A stretch of DNA of 64,000 nucleotides from Chloroflexota bacterium (GTDB lineage Bacteria > Chloroflexota > Anaerolineae > UBA2200 > JACIWT01): contig JACIWT010000004.1 of assembly GCA_014360825.1 (NCBI GenBank), positions 143,233 to 207,232 of the forward strand, given 5' to 3'. The notes under the pieces were generated by a model. It was not told the origin of the DNA and did not search any database. It saw nothing but the letters and a program-made list of their open reading frames with translations. This document shows, piece after piece, positions 42,576 to 51,145 of this stretch (within the stretch, counting starts at the first letter, position 1; every line of letters begins with the position of its first letter). Both the position numbers and the translations under genes were made by a program.

Positions 42576-43325
42576 ATGAGGTTCGAGGGACGGGTAGCTG
42601 TAGTCACAGGGGGCACTCGCGGCATCGGGCGCGCTATCTGCGAGCGTCTGGCTGCCGAGGGGGCCAAGGTGGTGGTCAACTATCGCGCCAGCGCCAAGGA
42701 GGCCGAGGAAGTCGTCGCCGCCATCAAGGCCAAGGGTGGTGAGGCAATGGCCGTCCAAGGCGACGTCAGCGATGCGGCTCAGGCGGAGGCTCTCATCCAG
42801 AAGGCGATCGAGTCGTATGGCAAGGTGGACATTCTGGTCAACAATGCCGGTACCACGCGCGACGCCCTGCTCATGCGCATGTCCGAAGAAGACTGGGACA
42901 TCGTCCTGGATACCAACCTGAAGGGCACTTTTCACACCTGCCGCGCAGTCCAGCGCCACATGATGAAAAACCGCTACGGACGCATTGTGAACATCACATC
43001 GGTCGCTGGCTTGGCGGGTAACCCTGGGCAAGTCAACTACTGTGCAGCCAAGGCAGGCATCATTGGCCTCACCAAGGCGATCGCCAAGGAGTCCGGAGCA
43101 CGCGGGGTCACGTGTAACGCCGTGGCACCGGGCTACGTGCCCACTGTGCTCACTTCCACTCTGCCACAGGAATACGTGGACCTGGCCATCAAGATGACGC
43201 CTTTGGGCCGGGCGGGCACACCGGAAGACATCGCTGCTGCCGTGGCGTTCCTGGCCTCCGACGAAGCCAGTTTCATCACCGGTCAAGTGCTCGCCGTAGA
43301 TGGCGGCTTGTCCATGAGTGGCTGA
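42576..43325 (+). CDS. fabG: 3-oxoacyl-ACP reductase
   Basis: 249 residues of the short-chain dehydrogenase family: [11 protein letters not shown] (NADP binding), NNAGTTRD, the catalytic Ser near ITSVAG, and Tyr155/Lys159 in [19 protein letters not shown] ends the protein as in FabG. It reduces 3-oxoacyl-ACP in elongation. It lies ten bases after fabD. Confidence 0.93.
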   Translation: MRFEGRVAVVTGGTRGIGRAICERLAAEGAKVVVNYRASAKEAEEVVAAIKAKGGEAMAVQGDVSDAAQAEALIQKAIESYGKVDILVNNAGTTRDALLMRMSEEDWDIVLDTNLKGTFHTCRAVQRHMMKNRYGRIVNITSVAGLAGNPGQVNYCAAKAGIIGLTKAIAKESGARGVTCNAVAPGYVPTVLTSTLPQEYVDLAIKMTPLGRAGTPEDIAAAVAFLASDEASFITGQVLAVDGGLSMSG

Positions 43326-43380
43326 AACAGTCGCGGCTGGCGGATGTTCAGCGGGTCGCCCTTATAGGAGGGAACTCTTT

Positions 43381-43728
43381 ATGGAAGGTCAACCTGGTCG
43401 TGTTACCGTCGCTCCCAACGTCCTGGCCACCATCGCCCGGCTAACCACGCTCAGCGTGCCGGGCGTGGTGCGGATGAGCAAGGGTTTCATGCAAGGCGTG
43501 AAGGGTTTGCTGCGGCCGTACTTCAGCGAGGGAGTGTATCTGAGCGTCGAAGACAACGTTGTTTCCATGGACCTTTACATTACCGTGCAACGCGACGTCA
43601 ACATGTTGAAAGTCAGTCGCGAGATCCAGACCCAAGTGGCGCGCGCCATCCAGGACATCGTCGGGATGCCAGTGCGCGAGATCAACGTGCACATCGTGGA
43701 CGTCGAGGAACCAGCGACGAAGAAGTGA
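43381..43728 (+). CDS. Asp23/Gls24 family envelope stress protein (second copy)
   Basis: 115 residues from the ATG at 43381, with AGGAGGG upstream. It has VAPNVLATIARLTTLSVPGV and ends INVHIVDVEEPATKK. It resembles the first copy at 32506 in domain and length but not closely in sequence. Its place before nusB matches the yqhY-nusB order found in Firmicutes, where YqhY is linked to lipid and malonyl-CoA homeostasis. The nearby fab genes fit that link. Confidence 0.88.
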   Translation: MEGQPGRVTVAPNVLATIARLTTLSVPGVVRMSKGFMQGVKGLLRPYFSEGVYLSVEDNVVSMDLYITVQRDVNMLKVSREIQTQVARAIQDIVGMPVREINVHIVDVEEPATKK

Positions 43729-43738
43729 GAGCAAGACC

Positions 43739-44194
43739 GTGAGGCCCCGACATCTGGCTCGTGTTACCGCTTTGCAGACGCTTTTCGAAGTGGATCTGGT
43801 AGGCCATGCCCCAGAGAAGGTGTTGGCTTATCTGACGGAAGAGGATGATCTCTCTGAGGCAGTGGTAGCGTTTGCCAGAAAACTGGTACAAGGGGTATTG
43901 GACCACCGCTCTGCACTGGATGCCATCATTGCCCGGGTGGCACCCAACTGGCCGGTGGAGCAATTGCCGGGCGTAGACCGTAACGTGTTGCGAATGGCCA
44001 TATATGAAATGCTATCGGACAACGAGACGCCGGTTAAGGTGATCATCAATGAGGCTGTCGAACTGGCGAAAACGTTCGGGAGCGAGAGTTCGCGTCGGTT
44101 TGTAAACGGGGTCCTGGGGACGGTCGCGGCCCAGTCCGCTGACCTGACCGCCAAATATTTCCAACACGAGACCGCCTCCACTACCCAGTCTTGA
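43739..44194 (+). CDS. nusB: Transcription antitermination factor NusB
   Basis: 151 residues from a GTG. It has the all-helical NusB pattern: HLARVTALQTLFEVDL at the start, VDRNVLRMAIYEML and KVIINEAVELAKTFGSESSR near the C-terminus. With NusE (S10) it binds boxA in rRNA operons to prevent early termination. It follows the Asp23-family gene by ten bases. Confidence 0.93.
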   Translation: MRPRHLARVTALQTLFEVDLVGHAPEKVLAYLTEEDDLSEAVVAFARKLVQGVLDHRSALDAIIARVAPNWPVEQLPGVDRNVLRMAIYEMLSDNETPVKVIINEAVELAKTFGSESSRRFVNGVLGTVAAQSADLTAKYFQHETASTTQS

Positions 44195-44203
44195 GAGGAA
44201 AAG

Positions 44204-44593
44204 ATGAATTTTCTGAACATTGGGCCGATGGAGGCCTTTGTCATCTTGATCATTGCTCTCATCGTTCTGGGGCCAGAGCGGCTACCCGAGGTAGCGCGCA
44301 GCCTGGGCAATGCGATGCGCCAATTACAGCAAGCGTCTTCAGAATTCACTTCGCAACTGATGCACGAGTTACAAGAAACGGAGAAAGAGGTTGCCCCACT
44401 CCAGGATGCCTCCCGCGCACTCGAGGGCCTGCAGGAAGATATACAGAGAACCACTGCCCTGCCAAACCTGCGGGAGGGAACGGAGAAAACGACAAAGGCA
44501 GGCCATCTCAGCGAGAGGCCAGGCGAGACCTCAGGGGAAGTCGCACCCGCTCGGAATGAGGAGGAAGCGGCGTGGCCAACGAGAGCCGGATGA
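44204..44593 (+). CDS. Sec-independent translocase subunit TatA/TatB
   Basis: 129 residues. One N-terminal membrane helix (about 8-24) is followed by the hinge GPERLPEVARSLGNA, then an amphipathic helix and a long, charged, disordered tail. The tail and GPERLPE hinge fit both TatA and TatB; with only one such gene in the pair it may serve both roles. The last 22 bases overlap the tatC start. Confidence 0.87.
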   Translation: MNFLNIGPMEAFVILIIALIVLGPERLPEVARSLGNAMRQLQQASSEFTSQLMHELQETEKEVAPLQDASRALEGLQEDIQRTTALPNLREGTEKTTKAGHLSERPGETSGEVAPARNEEEAAWPTRAG

Positions 44594-45267
44594 CCATCCT
44601 GGAGCATCTCTCTGAACTCCGGGCCCGGCTCATCATCTGTGTGGTGACATTGGTGCTAACTACATTTATTAGTTTCGCTTTCACCGATCGGATATTACGT
44701 CTTCTCATCGCCCCGGCGGGCATCAAGCCCATCTTTCTTCGGCCCACCGAGATGTTCGTCACCTATTTTCGGGTCGCGCTCCTGGCTGGCATGGTCCTGG
44801 CAATGCCGGTTATCGTTTACCAAGTTCTTCGTTTCACCCTGCCTGCCCTCAAGCCGAACGAGCGTCGCTACGTTTTCCTGGCCATACCCACAGCCAGCGT
44901 CTTCTTCGTCATCGGGATACTCTTCGCCCAGTTCATCTTGCTCCCCTTTGCCCTGCGCTACCTGCTCACCTTCGGCGGCGACATCGCCGAGGCTCGGTGG
45001 GCGATCGGGGAGTACGTCTCTTTTGTCACCACGTTGCTCTTTTGGTCCGGTGTTATCTTCGAGACTCCCTTGCTTTTATTTTTCCTCACGAAACTGGGCG
45101 TTGTTTCGACTGCCTTTCTCTCCGAGAATCGGAAATACGCCTTGCTCGCCTCGGCTGTTTTGGCGGCTATCATTACACCGACACCAGACCCTTTCAATAT
45201 GCTATTGGTTATGGTTCCACTATGTCTGATGTATGAGGCAGGCGTGTTGCTGTCGAGGTTTGCGTAA
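44572..45267 (+). CDS. tatC: Sec-independent translocase subunit TatC
   Basis: 231 residues from a GTG inside the end of tatA. It has six predicted helices. The N-terminal MTILEHLSELRARL is the twin-arginine signal-peptide binding segment, and LTPTPDPFN-like sequence occurs as ITPTPDPFNM near residue 205. It is the receptor of the Tat pathway that exports folded, often cofactor-bearing proteins. Confidence 0.94.
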   Translation: MANESRMTILEHLSELRARLIICVVTLVLTTFISFAFTDRILRLLIAPAGIKPIFLRPTEMFVTYFRVALLAGMVLAMPVIVYQVLRFTLPALKPNERRYVFLAIPTASVFFVIGILFAQFILLPFALRYLLTFGGDIAEARWAIGEYVSFVTTLLFWSGVIFETPLLLFFLTKLGVVSTAFLSENRKYALLASAVLAAIITPTPDPFNMLLVMVPLCLMYEAGVLLSRFA

Positions 45268-45304
45268 TGCCTGACCGGATGTCCGTGTCAAAGGAGACAT
45301 AGAC

Positions 45305-46216
45305 ATGCCAATCATTGCGAACTACACGCACCTTCTGGAATTCGCCGCCTCGCTTGGACCTGTGCCGGTGGCCATCGCCGCTGCCGAAGAGGAGGAAGTG
45401 ATCCTCGCCGCCCACGAAGCACAACGGCGTGGCATCGTGGAGCCCCTCCTCGTGGGCAATGAAACAGCCATTATGACTCTGGCCCGCCAACAGGGCATTG
45501 ACCCCCGACGCCTGCACATTGTTCCCGAACCGGACCCGGAGGCGGCTGCTAACCGCACCATGCGCATTGTGGCCTCTGGCGAGGCCCGGGTAGCGGTCAA
45601 AGGGCAAATTGAGACCAGCAAATTCTTGAAGGCCGCCTTGGACCGCGAGAACGGGCTGCGTACCGAACGCCTCATCTCCCACGTGGGTATCTTTGAGGTG
45701 CCTGGCTTTGAACGCCTGTTGTTCATCACCGACGGCGGCGTAGTGCTCTACCCCACCCTGCAGCAAAAGGTAGAGATCATCCGCAACGCCATCGAGGTTG
45801 CTCACAAGGTGGGGATCGAGTGGCCCCGAGTGGCGCTCCTGGCCGCCGCCGACACGGTGTTGCCCAATGTCCCTCTGACCGTGGAAATAGCAGGCATTGT
45901 GGCCATGCGCGAACGTTGGGCCAGCGAGCGGGCTTACGTGGACGGCCCCTTGCTCCTGGATAGCGCTGTCTCGCCAGAGATCGCCAGGGCACGCGGATTG
46001 AGCGGGCCGGTGGCAGGCCAGGCAGATATACTGGTAGGCCCCAATGTCGAGTCAGTGAACATCATGGCTAAAGGCATCACCTATTTCGCCGGAGGCATGA
46101 TGGCGGGAGTGGTGGTAGGGGCCAGGGCACCGCTCGTGGTCGGTTCTCGCGCCGACCCACCCCAGACCCGCTTGGTCTGTATCGCAGCCGGCGCACTCAT
46201 CGCCGGAAAGGGTTAG
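45305..46216 (+). CDS. Phosphate acetyl/butyryltransferase-like protein
   Basis: 303 residues of the PTA/PTB fold: VAIAAAEEEEVILAAHEAQR at the N-terminus, a VKGQIETSKFLKAAL segment, LLFITDGGVVLYP and QADILVGPNVESVN. The size and motifs match phosphate butyryltransferase rather than acetyltransferase. It should interconvert an acyl-CoA and an acyl phosphate. No butyrate or acetate kinase gene is next to it. It opens the acyl-CoA part of the long operon. Confidence 0.85.
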   Translation: MPIIANYTHLLEFAASLGPVPVAIAAAEEEEVILAAHEAQRRGIVEPLLVGNETAIMTLARQQGIDPRRLHIVPEPDPEAAANRTMRIVASGEARVAVKGQIETSKFLKAALDRENGLRTERLISHVGIFEVPGFERLLFITDGGVVLYPTLQQKVEIIRNAIEVAHKVGIEWPRVALLAAADTVLPNVPLTVEIAGIVAMRERWASERAYVDGPLLLDSAVSPEIARARGLSGPVAGQADILVGPNVESVNIMAKGITYFAGGMMAGVVVGARAPLVVGSRADPPQTRLVCIAAGALIAGKG

Positions 46217-46271
46217 CCAAAAAGGGCGCTTCTTCAGGACGCCATGAGACTGAATCAAGGGAGCCAGTACG

Positions 46272-47591
46272 GTGAATAAACAACGTGTGGTCATCATGGG
46301 CGCGGCAGGCCGCGACTTCCACAACTTCAACGTTTACTTCCGCGATAACAAAGCCTACGAAGTCGTGGCCTTCACCGCTACGCAGATCCCCAACATTGAA
46401 GGGCGCATTTACCCCGCCGCCCTGGCCGGCAAACTATACCCCAAAGGTATTCCCATCTACCCGGAGGAGGAACTCGCGGACCTGATCCGCAAACACAGCG
46501 TGGATCAGGTGGTCTTCGCTTATTCGGATGTATCCCACGAGTATGTCATGCACAGGGCTTCTCTAGTCCTGGCTGCCGGTGCCGACTTCCGGCTGATGGG
46601 GACAAAGAGCACTATGCTCAAGGCCAAGGTGCCGGTCGTGTCCGTCTGCGCCGTGCGCACGGGGAGCGGCAAGAGCCAGACCACCCGCCGCGTGGCAGAT
46701 ATCCTCACCAAAGAACTGGGCAAAAAGGTGGTGGTCGTGCGCCACCCCATGCCTTACGGGGACCTGGTGAAACAGACGGCGCAACGCTTCGCCTCCTACG
46801 CCGACCTCGACCGCTACGAATGCACCATCGAGGAGCGGGAGGAATACGAACCGCACCTGGATCGGGGCAACATCGTTTACGCTGGGGTGGACTACGAGGT
46901 GATCCTGCGCCAAGCGGAGAAGGAGTGCGATATCCTACTATGGGATGGGGGCAATAACGACTTGCCCTTCTACCAGCCTGACCTGCACATCGTCGTGACG
47001 GACCCGCATCGGGCGGGTCACGAACTCAAGTATCACCCCGGCGAAGCCAACCTACGCCTGGCCGATGTGGTGGTCATCAACAAGATTGACACTGCCGACT
47101 TGCGCAGCATCGCCGCCGTGCGTGAGAACGCGCTGGCCACAGCGCCCAGAGCGGTTCTTGTAGAGGCTGCATCGCCGATCTTTGTGGAGAACTGGGAGGC
47201 TATCCGCGGGAAAAAGGTCTTGGTGGTCGAGGATGGGCCGACTCTCACCCACGGCGAAATGCAATACGGCGCTGGGATTGTAGCCGCCCGGAAATTCGGG
47301 GCTGCCGAGATCGTGGACCCGCGGCCCTACGCAGTGCGCAGCATCGCCGCCACCTTCGAGAAGTATCCTCACACCGGGCCACTGCTCCCAGCCATGGGCT
47401 ATGGGAAAGAGCAGGTCTGCGATCTCGAAGAGACCATCAATGCCACGCCCTGCGATTTGGTCATCGTGGCCACGCCGATTGACTTGCGGCGTATTCTCCA
47501 CATCCGCCCGCCGACCGTTCGCGTGCGCTATGAACTCCAGGAAATTGGCCAGCCCACACTCAAGGACATACTGGTGGCCCGATTCGCCTGA
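46272..47591 (+). CDS. Cyclic 2,3-diphosphoglycerate synthetase-like P-loop protein
   Basis: 439 residues from a GTG. An N-terminal Rossmann-like part (RVVIMGAAGRDFHNFNVYFR) precedes a P-loop domain (VCAVRTGSGKSQTTRRVADI, about 124-143; then LLWDGGNNDLPFY and VVINKIDTADL). This arrangement matches archaeal cyclic 2,3-diphosphoglycerate synthetase and its widespread bacterial homologues, whose substrate is unknown. NKID suggests GTPase-like base recognition. It lies between the acyltransferase-like and thiolase-like genes. Confidence 0.78.
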   Translation: MNKQRVVIMGAAGRDFHNFNVYFRDNKAYEVVAFTATQIPNIEGRIYPAALAGKLYPKGIPIYPEEELADLIRKHSVDQVVFAYSDVSHEYVMHRASLVLAAGADFRLMGTKSTMLKAKVPVVSVCAVRTGSGKSQTTRRVADILTKELGKKVVVVRHPMPYGDLVKQTAQRFASYADLDRYECTIEEREEYEPHLDRGNIVYAGVDYEVILRQAEKECDILLWDGGNNDLPFYQPDLHIVVTDPHRAGHELKYHPGEANLRLADVVVINKIDTADLRSIAAVRENALATAPRAVLVEAASPIFVENWEAIRGKKVLVVEDGPTLTHGEMQYGAGIVAARKFGAAEIVDPRPYAVRSIAATFEKYPHTGPLLPAMGYGKEQVCDLEETINATPCDLVIVATPIDLRRILHIRPPTVRVRYELQEIGQPTLKDILVARFA

Positions 47592-47669
47592 GATGAAAGG
47601 AGGTGATGCTACCATCTGTACCGTAAATATATGGACAGCGGTTCATAATACCTTCGAGGAGGAAGTGAC

Positions 47670-48821
47670 ATGATCGAACAAGTCGCCATCATTGGCGTTG
47701 GCTACAGCGGATATCGCTCTCTCACCCCGGACCTCTCTTACAAAGAGATGATGTTTGAGGCCGCGGTGAGGGCATATCAGGAGGCCGGGATTGATCCCAG
47801 AGCAGATGTGGACGGTTTCGTCACCGTAGCCGAGGACTACAACGAGGGCACCAGCATCTTTGACGAATATGTTCCCGACCAGTTGGGCGGCGTCTTGAAG
47901 CCAGTGCATACGATTGGCGGCGATGGCATCCACGGCCTGATCGCTGCCTACATGCAGATCTTGACCGGTGCGATGGACATCGTCGTCGTGGAGGGCCACT
48001 CCAAGGCCTCCAACATCCTCACCAAGCCGGAGATTATGGCCTTCGCTATGGACCCGGTCTTCAATCGCCCCCTGGCAGCCCATCCCTATTTCATCGCTGG
48101 CATGGAGATGCAACGCTATCTATTTGAAACTGGCACCACCCCTCTCCAGTGCGCCCAGGTGGTAGTCAAAAACAAAGCCAACGCCCTGCAGAACCCCATC
48201 GCCGCTCACCCGGCCAATATATCGCCGGAGGAAGTGTTGTTTTCGGCGCCAGTGGCCGAGCCGTTGACGCAACTGGAAATCGCACCCCATGCCGACGGAG
48301 CCATCGTCATGGTGTTGGCCTCGGAGAAGACAGCGCGTGCCCTCTCCGATGCGCCCATCTGGATCCGGGGCGTGGGTTGGTGCAACGACACTTTCTGGTT
48401 GGAGAGCCGCTCCTGGAGCGAGGCGTGGTATGCGCGCCTGGCCGGCCAGATGGCCTATCGCATGGCTGGCCTCCGCAGCCCTCGGTATGACTTGGACCTG
48501 GCCGAAGTGGACGATACTTTCGCCTACAAAGAATTGCAGCATATGGAAGCCCTCGGTTTATGTCAACCTGGAGAGGCGGGCATCCTCACTGAAGAGGGAG
48601 CGACTGAAATCACCGGCGACCTGCCAATCAATCCCTCTGGTGGCAGCCTGGGCTGTGGGCATCTATTGGATGCTTCCGGGCTGGCCCGCGTTCTCGAGGT
48701 CGTATGGCAGTTACGCGGCCAGGCCGGGCCGCGACAAGTGGAAGACGCCGAACTGGCGCTGGCTTTCGGCTGGCGGGGCCTGCCTACTACCAGCGGCGCG
48801 GCAATCGTGCTGAGCAACTGA
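47670..48821 (+). CDS. Thiolase-fold protein without the catalytic cysteine, copy 1
   Basis: 383 residues of the SCP2/archaeal thiolase type (VAIIGVGYSGYRSLTPDLSY at the start, PINPSGGSLGCGHLLDASG near residues 322-340). Where active thiolases have the nucleophilic Cys (xACASG), this protein reads HTIGGDG (His80 to Gly86). The C-terminal GH is kept (His331), and a DTFAYKEL segment replaces the usual HDAF-like motif. Ltp2-type retro-aldolases also lost the Cys and work with a DUF35 partner, so an aldolase or a structural partner role is likely. It is paired with copy 2. Confidence 0.82.
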   Translation: MIEQVAIIGVGYSGYRSLTPDLSYKEMMFEAAVRAYQEAGIDPRADVDGFVTVAEDYNEGTSIFDEYVPDQLGGVLKPVHTIGGDGIHGLIAAYMQILTGAMDIVVVEGHSKASNILTKPEIMAFAMDPVFNRPLAAHPYFIAGMEMQRYLFETGTTPLQCAQVVVKNKANALQNPIAAHPANISPEEVLFSAPVAEPLTQLEIAPHADGAIVMVLASEKTARALSDAPIWIRGVGWCNDTFWLESRSWSEAWYARLAGQMAYRMAGLRSPRYDLDLAEVDDTFAYKELQHMEALGLCQPGEAGILTEEGATEITGDLPINPSGGSLGCGHLLDASGLARVLEVVWQLRGQAGPRQVEDAELALAFGWRGLPTTSGAAIVLSN

Positions 48822-48832
48822 AGAGGTGCAAG

Positions 48833-49999
48833 ATGAGCAAACGCAGAGTAGCCATTGTGGGCGCAGGGATGACCAAATTCGTCCGCCGCGCCCAAGAAAC
48901 AGGCAAGGAACTGGCCTTCCAGGCCAGCAAGATGGCCTTGGATTCCTGTGAACTGACGCTGGATGACATCGGTGCCGTGTGCCTGGGCACCGCGCCGGAC
49001 GCTTTCGACGGCGTGCACATGAAAGCCGAGTATCTCAGCGACGGAGCCGGGGCATTGGGAAAGCCCTATATGCGCTCGTATGTGGGCGGTGGAACCGGGG
49101 TCTTCGCGGTGATCCAGGGTTGGTACCACGTGGCCAGCGGCCTGTTCGATACCTGCTTGGTGGTGTGCGAGGAGAAGATGTCGTCCTGCCAACCGCACCC
49201 GCAGGGGGCTTTCCTCACTATCTTCGACCACACCACCGAGCGCGCGCTGGGGCCTAACCTGCTGTGGATTTTCGCCCTGGAAATGAACGCCTATATGACT
49301 CGCTATGGCCTGGATAAACGCGACATTGCCCTGGTTTCTGTCAAAAACAAGCGGAATGCCGCCGACCACCCCTGCGCCCTCTTGGGAGATCCAAACATCA
49401 CTGTGGAGGATGTTCTCAACTCCGAAGTGCTGGCCTGGCCGGTGCAGCGTCTGGATGTGAGCCCGATCTCAGATGGGGCGGTGGCCATTGTGCTCGCGGC
49501 GGACCATGTGGCCAGGCGTGTCACCGACAAGCCGGTGTGGATTGAGGGCGTCGGCTGGAGCCTGGACACCGCTTACTGGACCAACCGTGACCTCTCCTAT
49601 CCCACCTACGTCGAAGAGGCGGCGCGCATGGCCTACAAGATGGCGGGCATCACCGAGCCACGCAAGCAAATCCACATTGCCGAGCCTTATGATCCCTTCG
49701 ACTATAAGGAACTACATCACCTCGAGGGGCTGCTCCTGGCGGACAAGGGCGAGGCGCCGCGTCTGACGGCCGATGGCGTCACCCAGCGCACTGGGGATCT
49801 GCCGGTGTGTCCATCGGGAGGCCTCCTGGGGGTGGGCAATCCCATCGCTGCAGCCGGCCTGATGAAGGTGGCAGAGATCTTCTGGCAATTGCGCGGTGAG
49901 GCCGGCGCCCGCCAGGTGCCCGGCAATCCCAAGCGGGGCGTAGCCCAGGCCTGGGGCGATCTAATGCAAGTCGGCACTGTGGTAGTGCTCGGAGTATAG
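48833..49999 (+). CDS. Thiolase-fold protein without catalytic Cys and His, copy 2
   Basis: 388 residues from the ATG at 48833, eleven bases after copy 1. It has the SCP2-thiolase pattern (VAIVGAGMTKFVRRAQETGK, then VCEEKMSS). The cysteine position reads SYVGGGTG (Val84), and the C-terminal catalytic GHP is GNP (Asn336). A PYDPFDYKEL segment parallels FAYKEL of copy 1. The residues needed for thiolysis are therefore absent. It could be an Ltp2-like aldolase subunit, with copy 1 as its heteromeric partner. Confidence 0.82.
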   Translation: MSKRRVAIVGAGMTKFVRRAQETGKELAFQASKMALDSCELTLDDIGAVCLGTAPDAFDGVHMKAEYLSDGAGALGKPYMRSYVGGGTGVFAVIQGWYHVASGLFDTCLVVCEEKMSSCQPHPQGAFLTIFDHTTERALGPNLLWIFALEMNAYMTRYGLDKRDIALVSVKNKRNAADHPCALLGDPNITVEDVLNSEVLAWPVQRLDVSPISDGAVAIVLAADHVARRVTDKPVWIEGVGWSLDTAYWTNRDLSYPTYVEEAARMAYKMAGITEPRKQIHIAEPYDPFDYKELHHLEGLLLADKGEAPRLTADGVTQRTGDLPVCPSGGLLGVGNPIAAAGLMKVAEIFWQLRGEAGARQVPGNPKRGVAQAWGDLMQVGTVVVLGV

Positions 50000-50014
50000 A
50001 GAAGGAGCGAGACC

Positions 50015-50521
50015 ATGACTGTCAATATCAAGGAGTTTCCGGGAACCCCCCTTTCGGAGAAAGACTTTCAGAAAGGGCGGATCCTCTTCACCGAGTGGGT
50101 GCCCAAGGCGCACTATGCCTGGGATGCAGGGGTGGCCATCGGCCGTTATCTAGCCGAACTGAAGGCCGGTCACTTGATCGGACGCCAGTGCTGGGGATGC
50201 CGACGGGTGATGATCCCGCCGCGGATGTTCTGCGAACATTGCTTCCGTCCCACCGACGAGTGGGTCTACTTTCAGGATACGGGCACAGTGCGCACGTTCT
50301 CCCTGTGCTATGTCACCTGGGATATGCGAGAGTTGACCGAGCCTCAAATCCCCGCAGTGATCGAGATAGATGGCGCCTCGAAAGGCATGGGCATCCTGCA
50401 TCTACTGGGCGAGGTAGATCCCAAGGCGGTACACATCGGGATGCGCGTTAAGGCCGTGTGGAAGCCGGCAGAAGAGCGCGAGGGGGCCATCACCGACATA
50501 CGGCATTTCAAGCCGTTGTGA
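50015..50521 (+). CDS. DUF35 OB-fold acyl-CoA-associated protein, copy 1
   Basis: 168 residues. An N-terminal helix is followed by a rubredoxin-like zinc ribbon (CWGCRRV and CEHCFRP, about residues 59-77) and an OB-fold (TGTVRTFSLCYVTWDMREL, then IHIGMRVKAVW-like strands). DUF35 proteins bind CoA thioesters and bridge thiolase-fold enzymes to partners in archaeal HMG-CoA synthesis and in bacterial steroid side-chain degradation. It lies 15 bases after the second thiolase-like gene. Confidence 0.87.
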   Translation: MTVNIKEFPGTPLSEKDFQKGRILFTEWVPKAHYAWDAGVAIGRYLAELKAGHLIGRQCWGCRRVMIPPRMFCEHCFRPTDEWVYFQDTGTVRTFSLCYVTWDMRELTEPQIPAVIEIDGASKGMGILHLLGEVDPKAVHIGMRVKAVWKPAEEREGAITDIRHFKPL

Positions 50522-50529
50522 AAGAGCGA

Positions 50530-50546
50530 GGTGGGGTTGCCCCACC
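50530..50546 (+). other. Short hairpin between the two DUF35 genes
   Basis: GGTGGGG (50530-50536), loop TTG, CCCCACC (50540-50546). It lies ahead of the strong GGAGGAGG of the next gene and could protect or tune the mRNA. No T run follows. Confidence 0.45.
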
Positions 50547-50575
50547 GTCTCAACAACTTAGGAGGAGGTACCTCT

Positions 50576-51052
50576 ATGGCTATCACAGAGCGATTGGGAG
50601 AACTGCGCGAGGCCAGAGCCTGGGAGGGCGAGATCCCGACCCGTTATCGCTACACCATGGGTCTGGCCGGAGAGCGATTCTTCCGCGAGATCAAAGAACG
50701 CGGCCAACTGTTGGGCACGCGTTGTCCGAGTTGTGGGTGCATTTACGTGCCACCGCGTCTCTACTGTGAGCAGTGCTTTGAGAAATTGGACGAGTGGCTG
50801 GAGGTGGGCCCTCAGGGAACGGTACACAGTTTCACCGTCTTACACCTGGGTCTGGATGGCTCTGCTCTGGAGCAACCCAAAATCATTGCCTTCGTGCAAC
50901 TGGATGACGCCGACGGCGGACTGGTGCATTACCTAGGCGAGATCGAGCCGGAGGAGGTGTACATCGGCCTGCCAGTCGAGGCTGTGTTCAAGCCTAAGGC
51001 AGAGCGTGTGGGCTCCATTTTGGACATCCAGTACTTCAGACCCGTTGCGTGA
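50576..51052 (+). CDS. DUF35 OB-fold acyl-CoA-associated protein, copy 2
   Basis: 158 residues from the ATG at 50576, with GGAGGAGG upstream. The zinc ribbon is CPSCGCIYVPPRLYCEQC (about 50-67), and the OB-fold contains GTVHSFTVLHLGLDG and GLPVEAVFKP. It has the same architecture as copy 1 with clear divergence. Two DUF35 proteins next to two thiolase-like proteins suggest matched pairs or a four-subunit complex. Confidence 0.87.
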   Translation: MAITERLGELREARAWEGEIPTRYRYTMGLAGERFFREIKERGQLLGTRCPSCGCIYVPPRLYCEQCFEKLDEWLEVGPQGTVHSFTVLHLGLDGSALEQPKIIAFVQLDDADGGLVHYLGEIEPEEVYIGLPVEAVFKPKAERVGSILDIQYFRPVA

Positions 51053-51145
51053 CCGTTTGGCGCAGCAGGGCACGAAATCCGTCGGTGAGGAGATGGGGTC
51101 TGGAGATGAACTCACTTCGATAGAATATCCGGGAGGTCTGAACCT

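Noticed and set aside
42411..43286. 291-codon minus-strand frame
   Set aside because: Antisense to fabG, with no ribosome-binding site or known domain.
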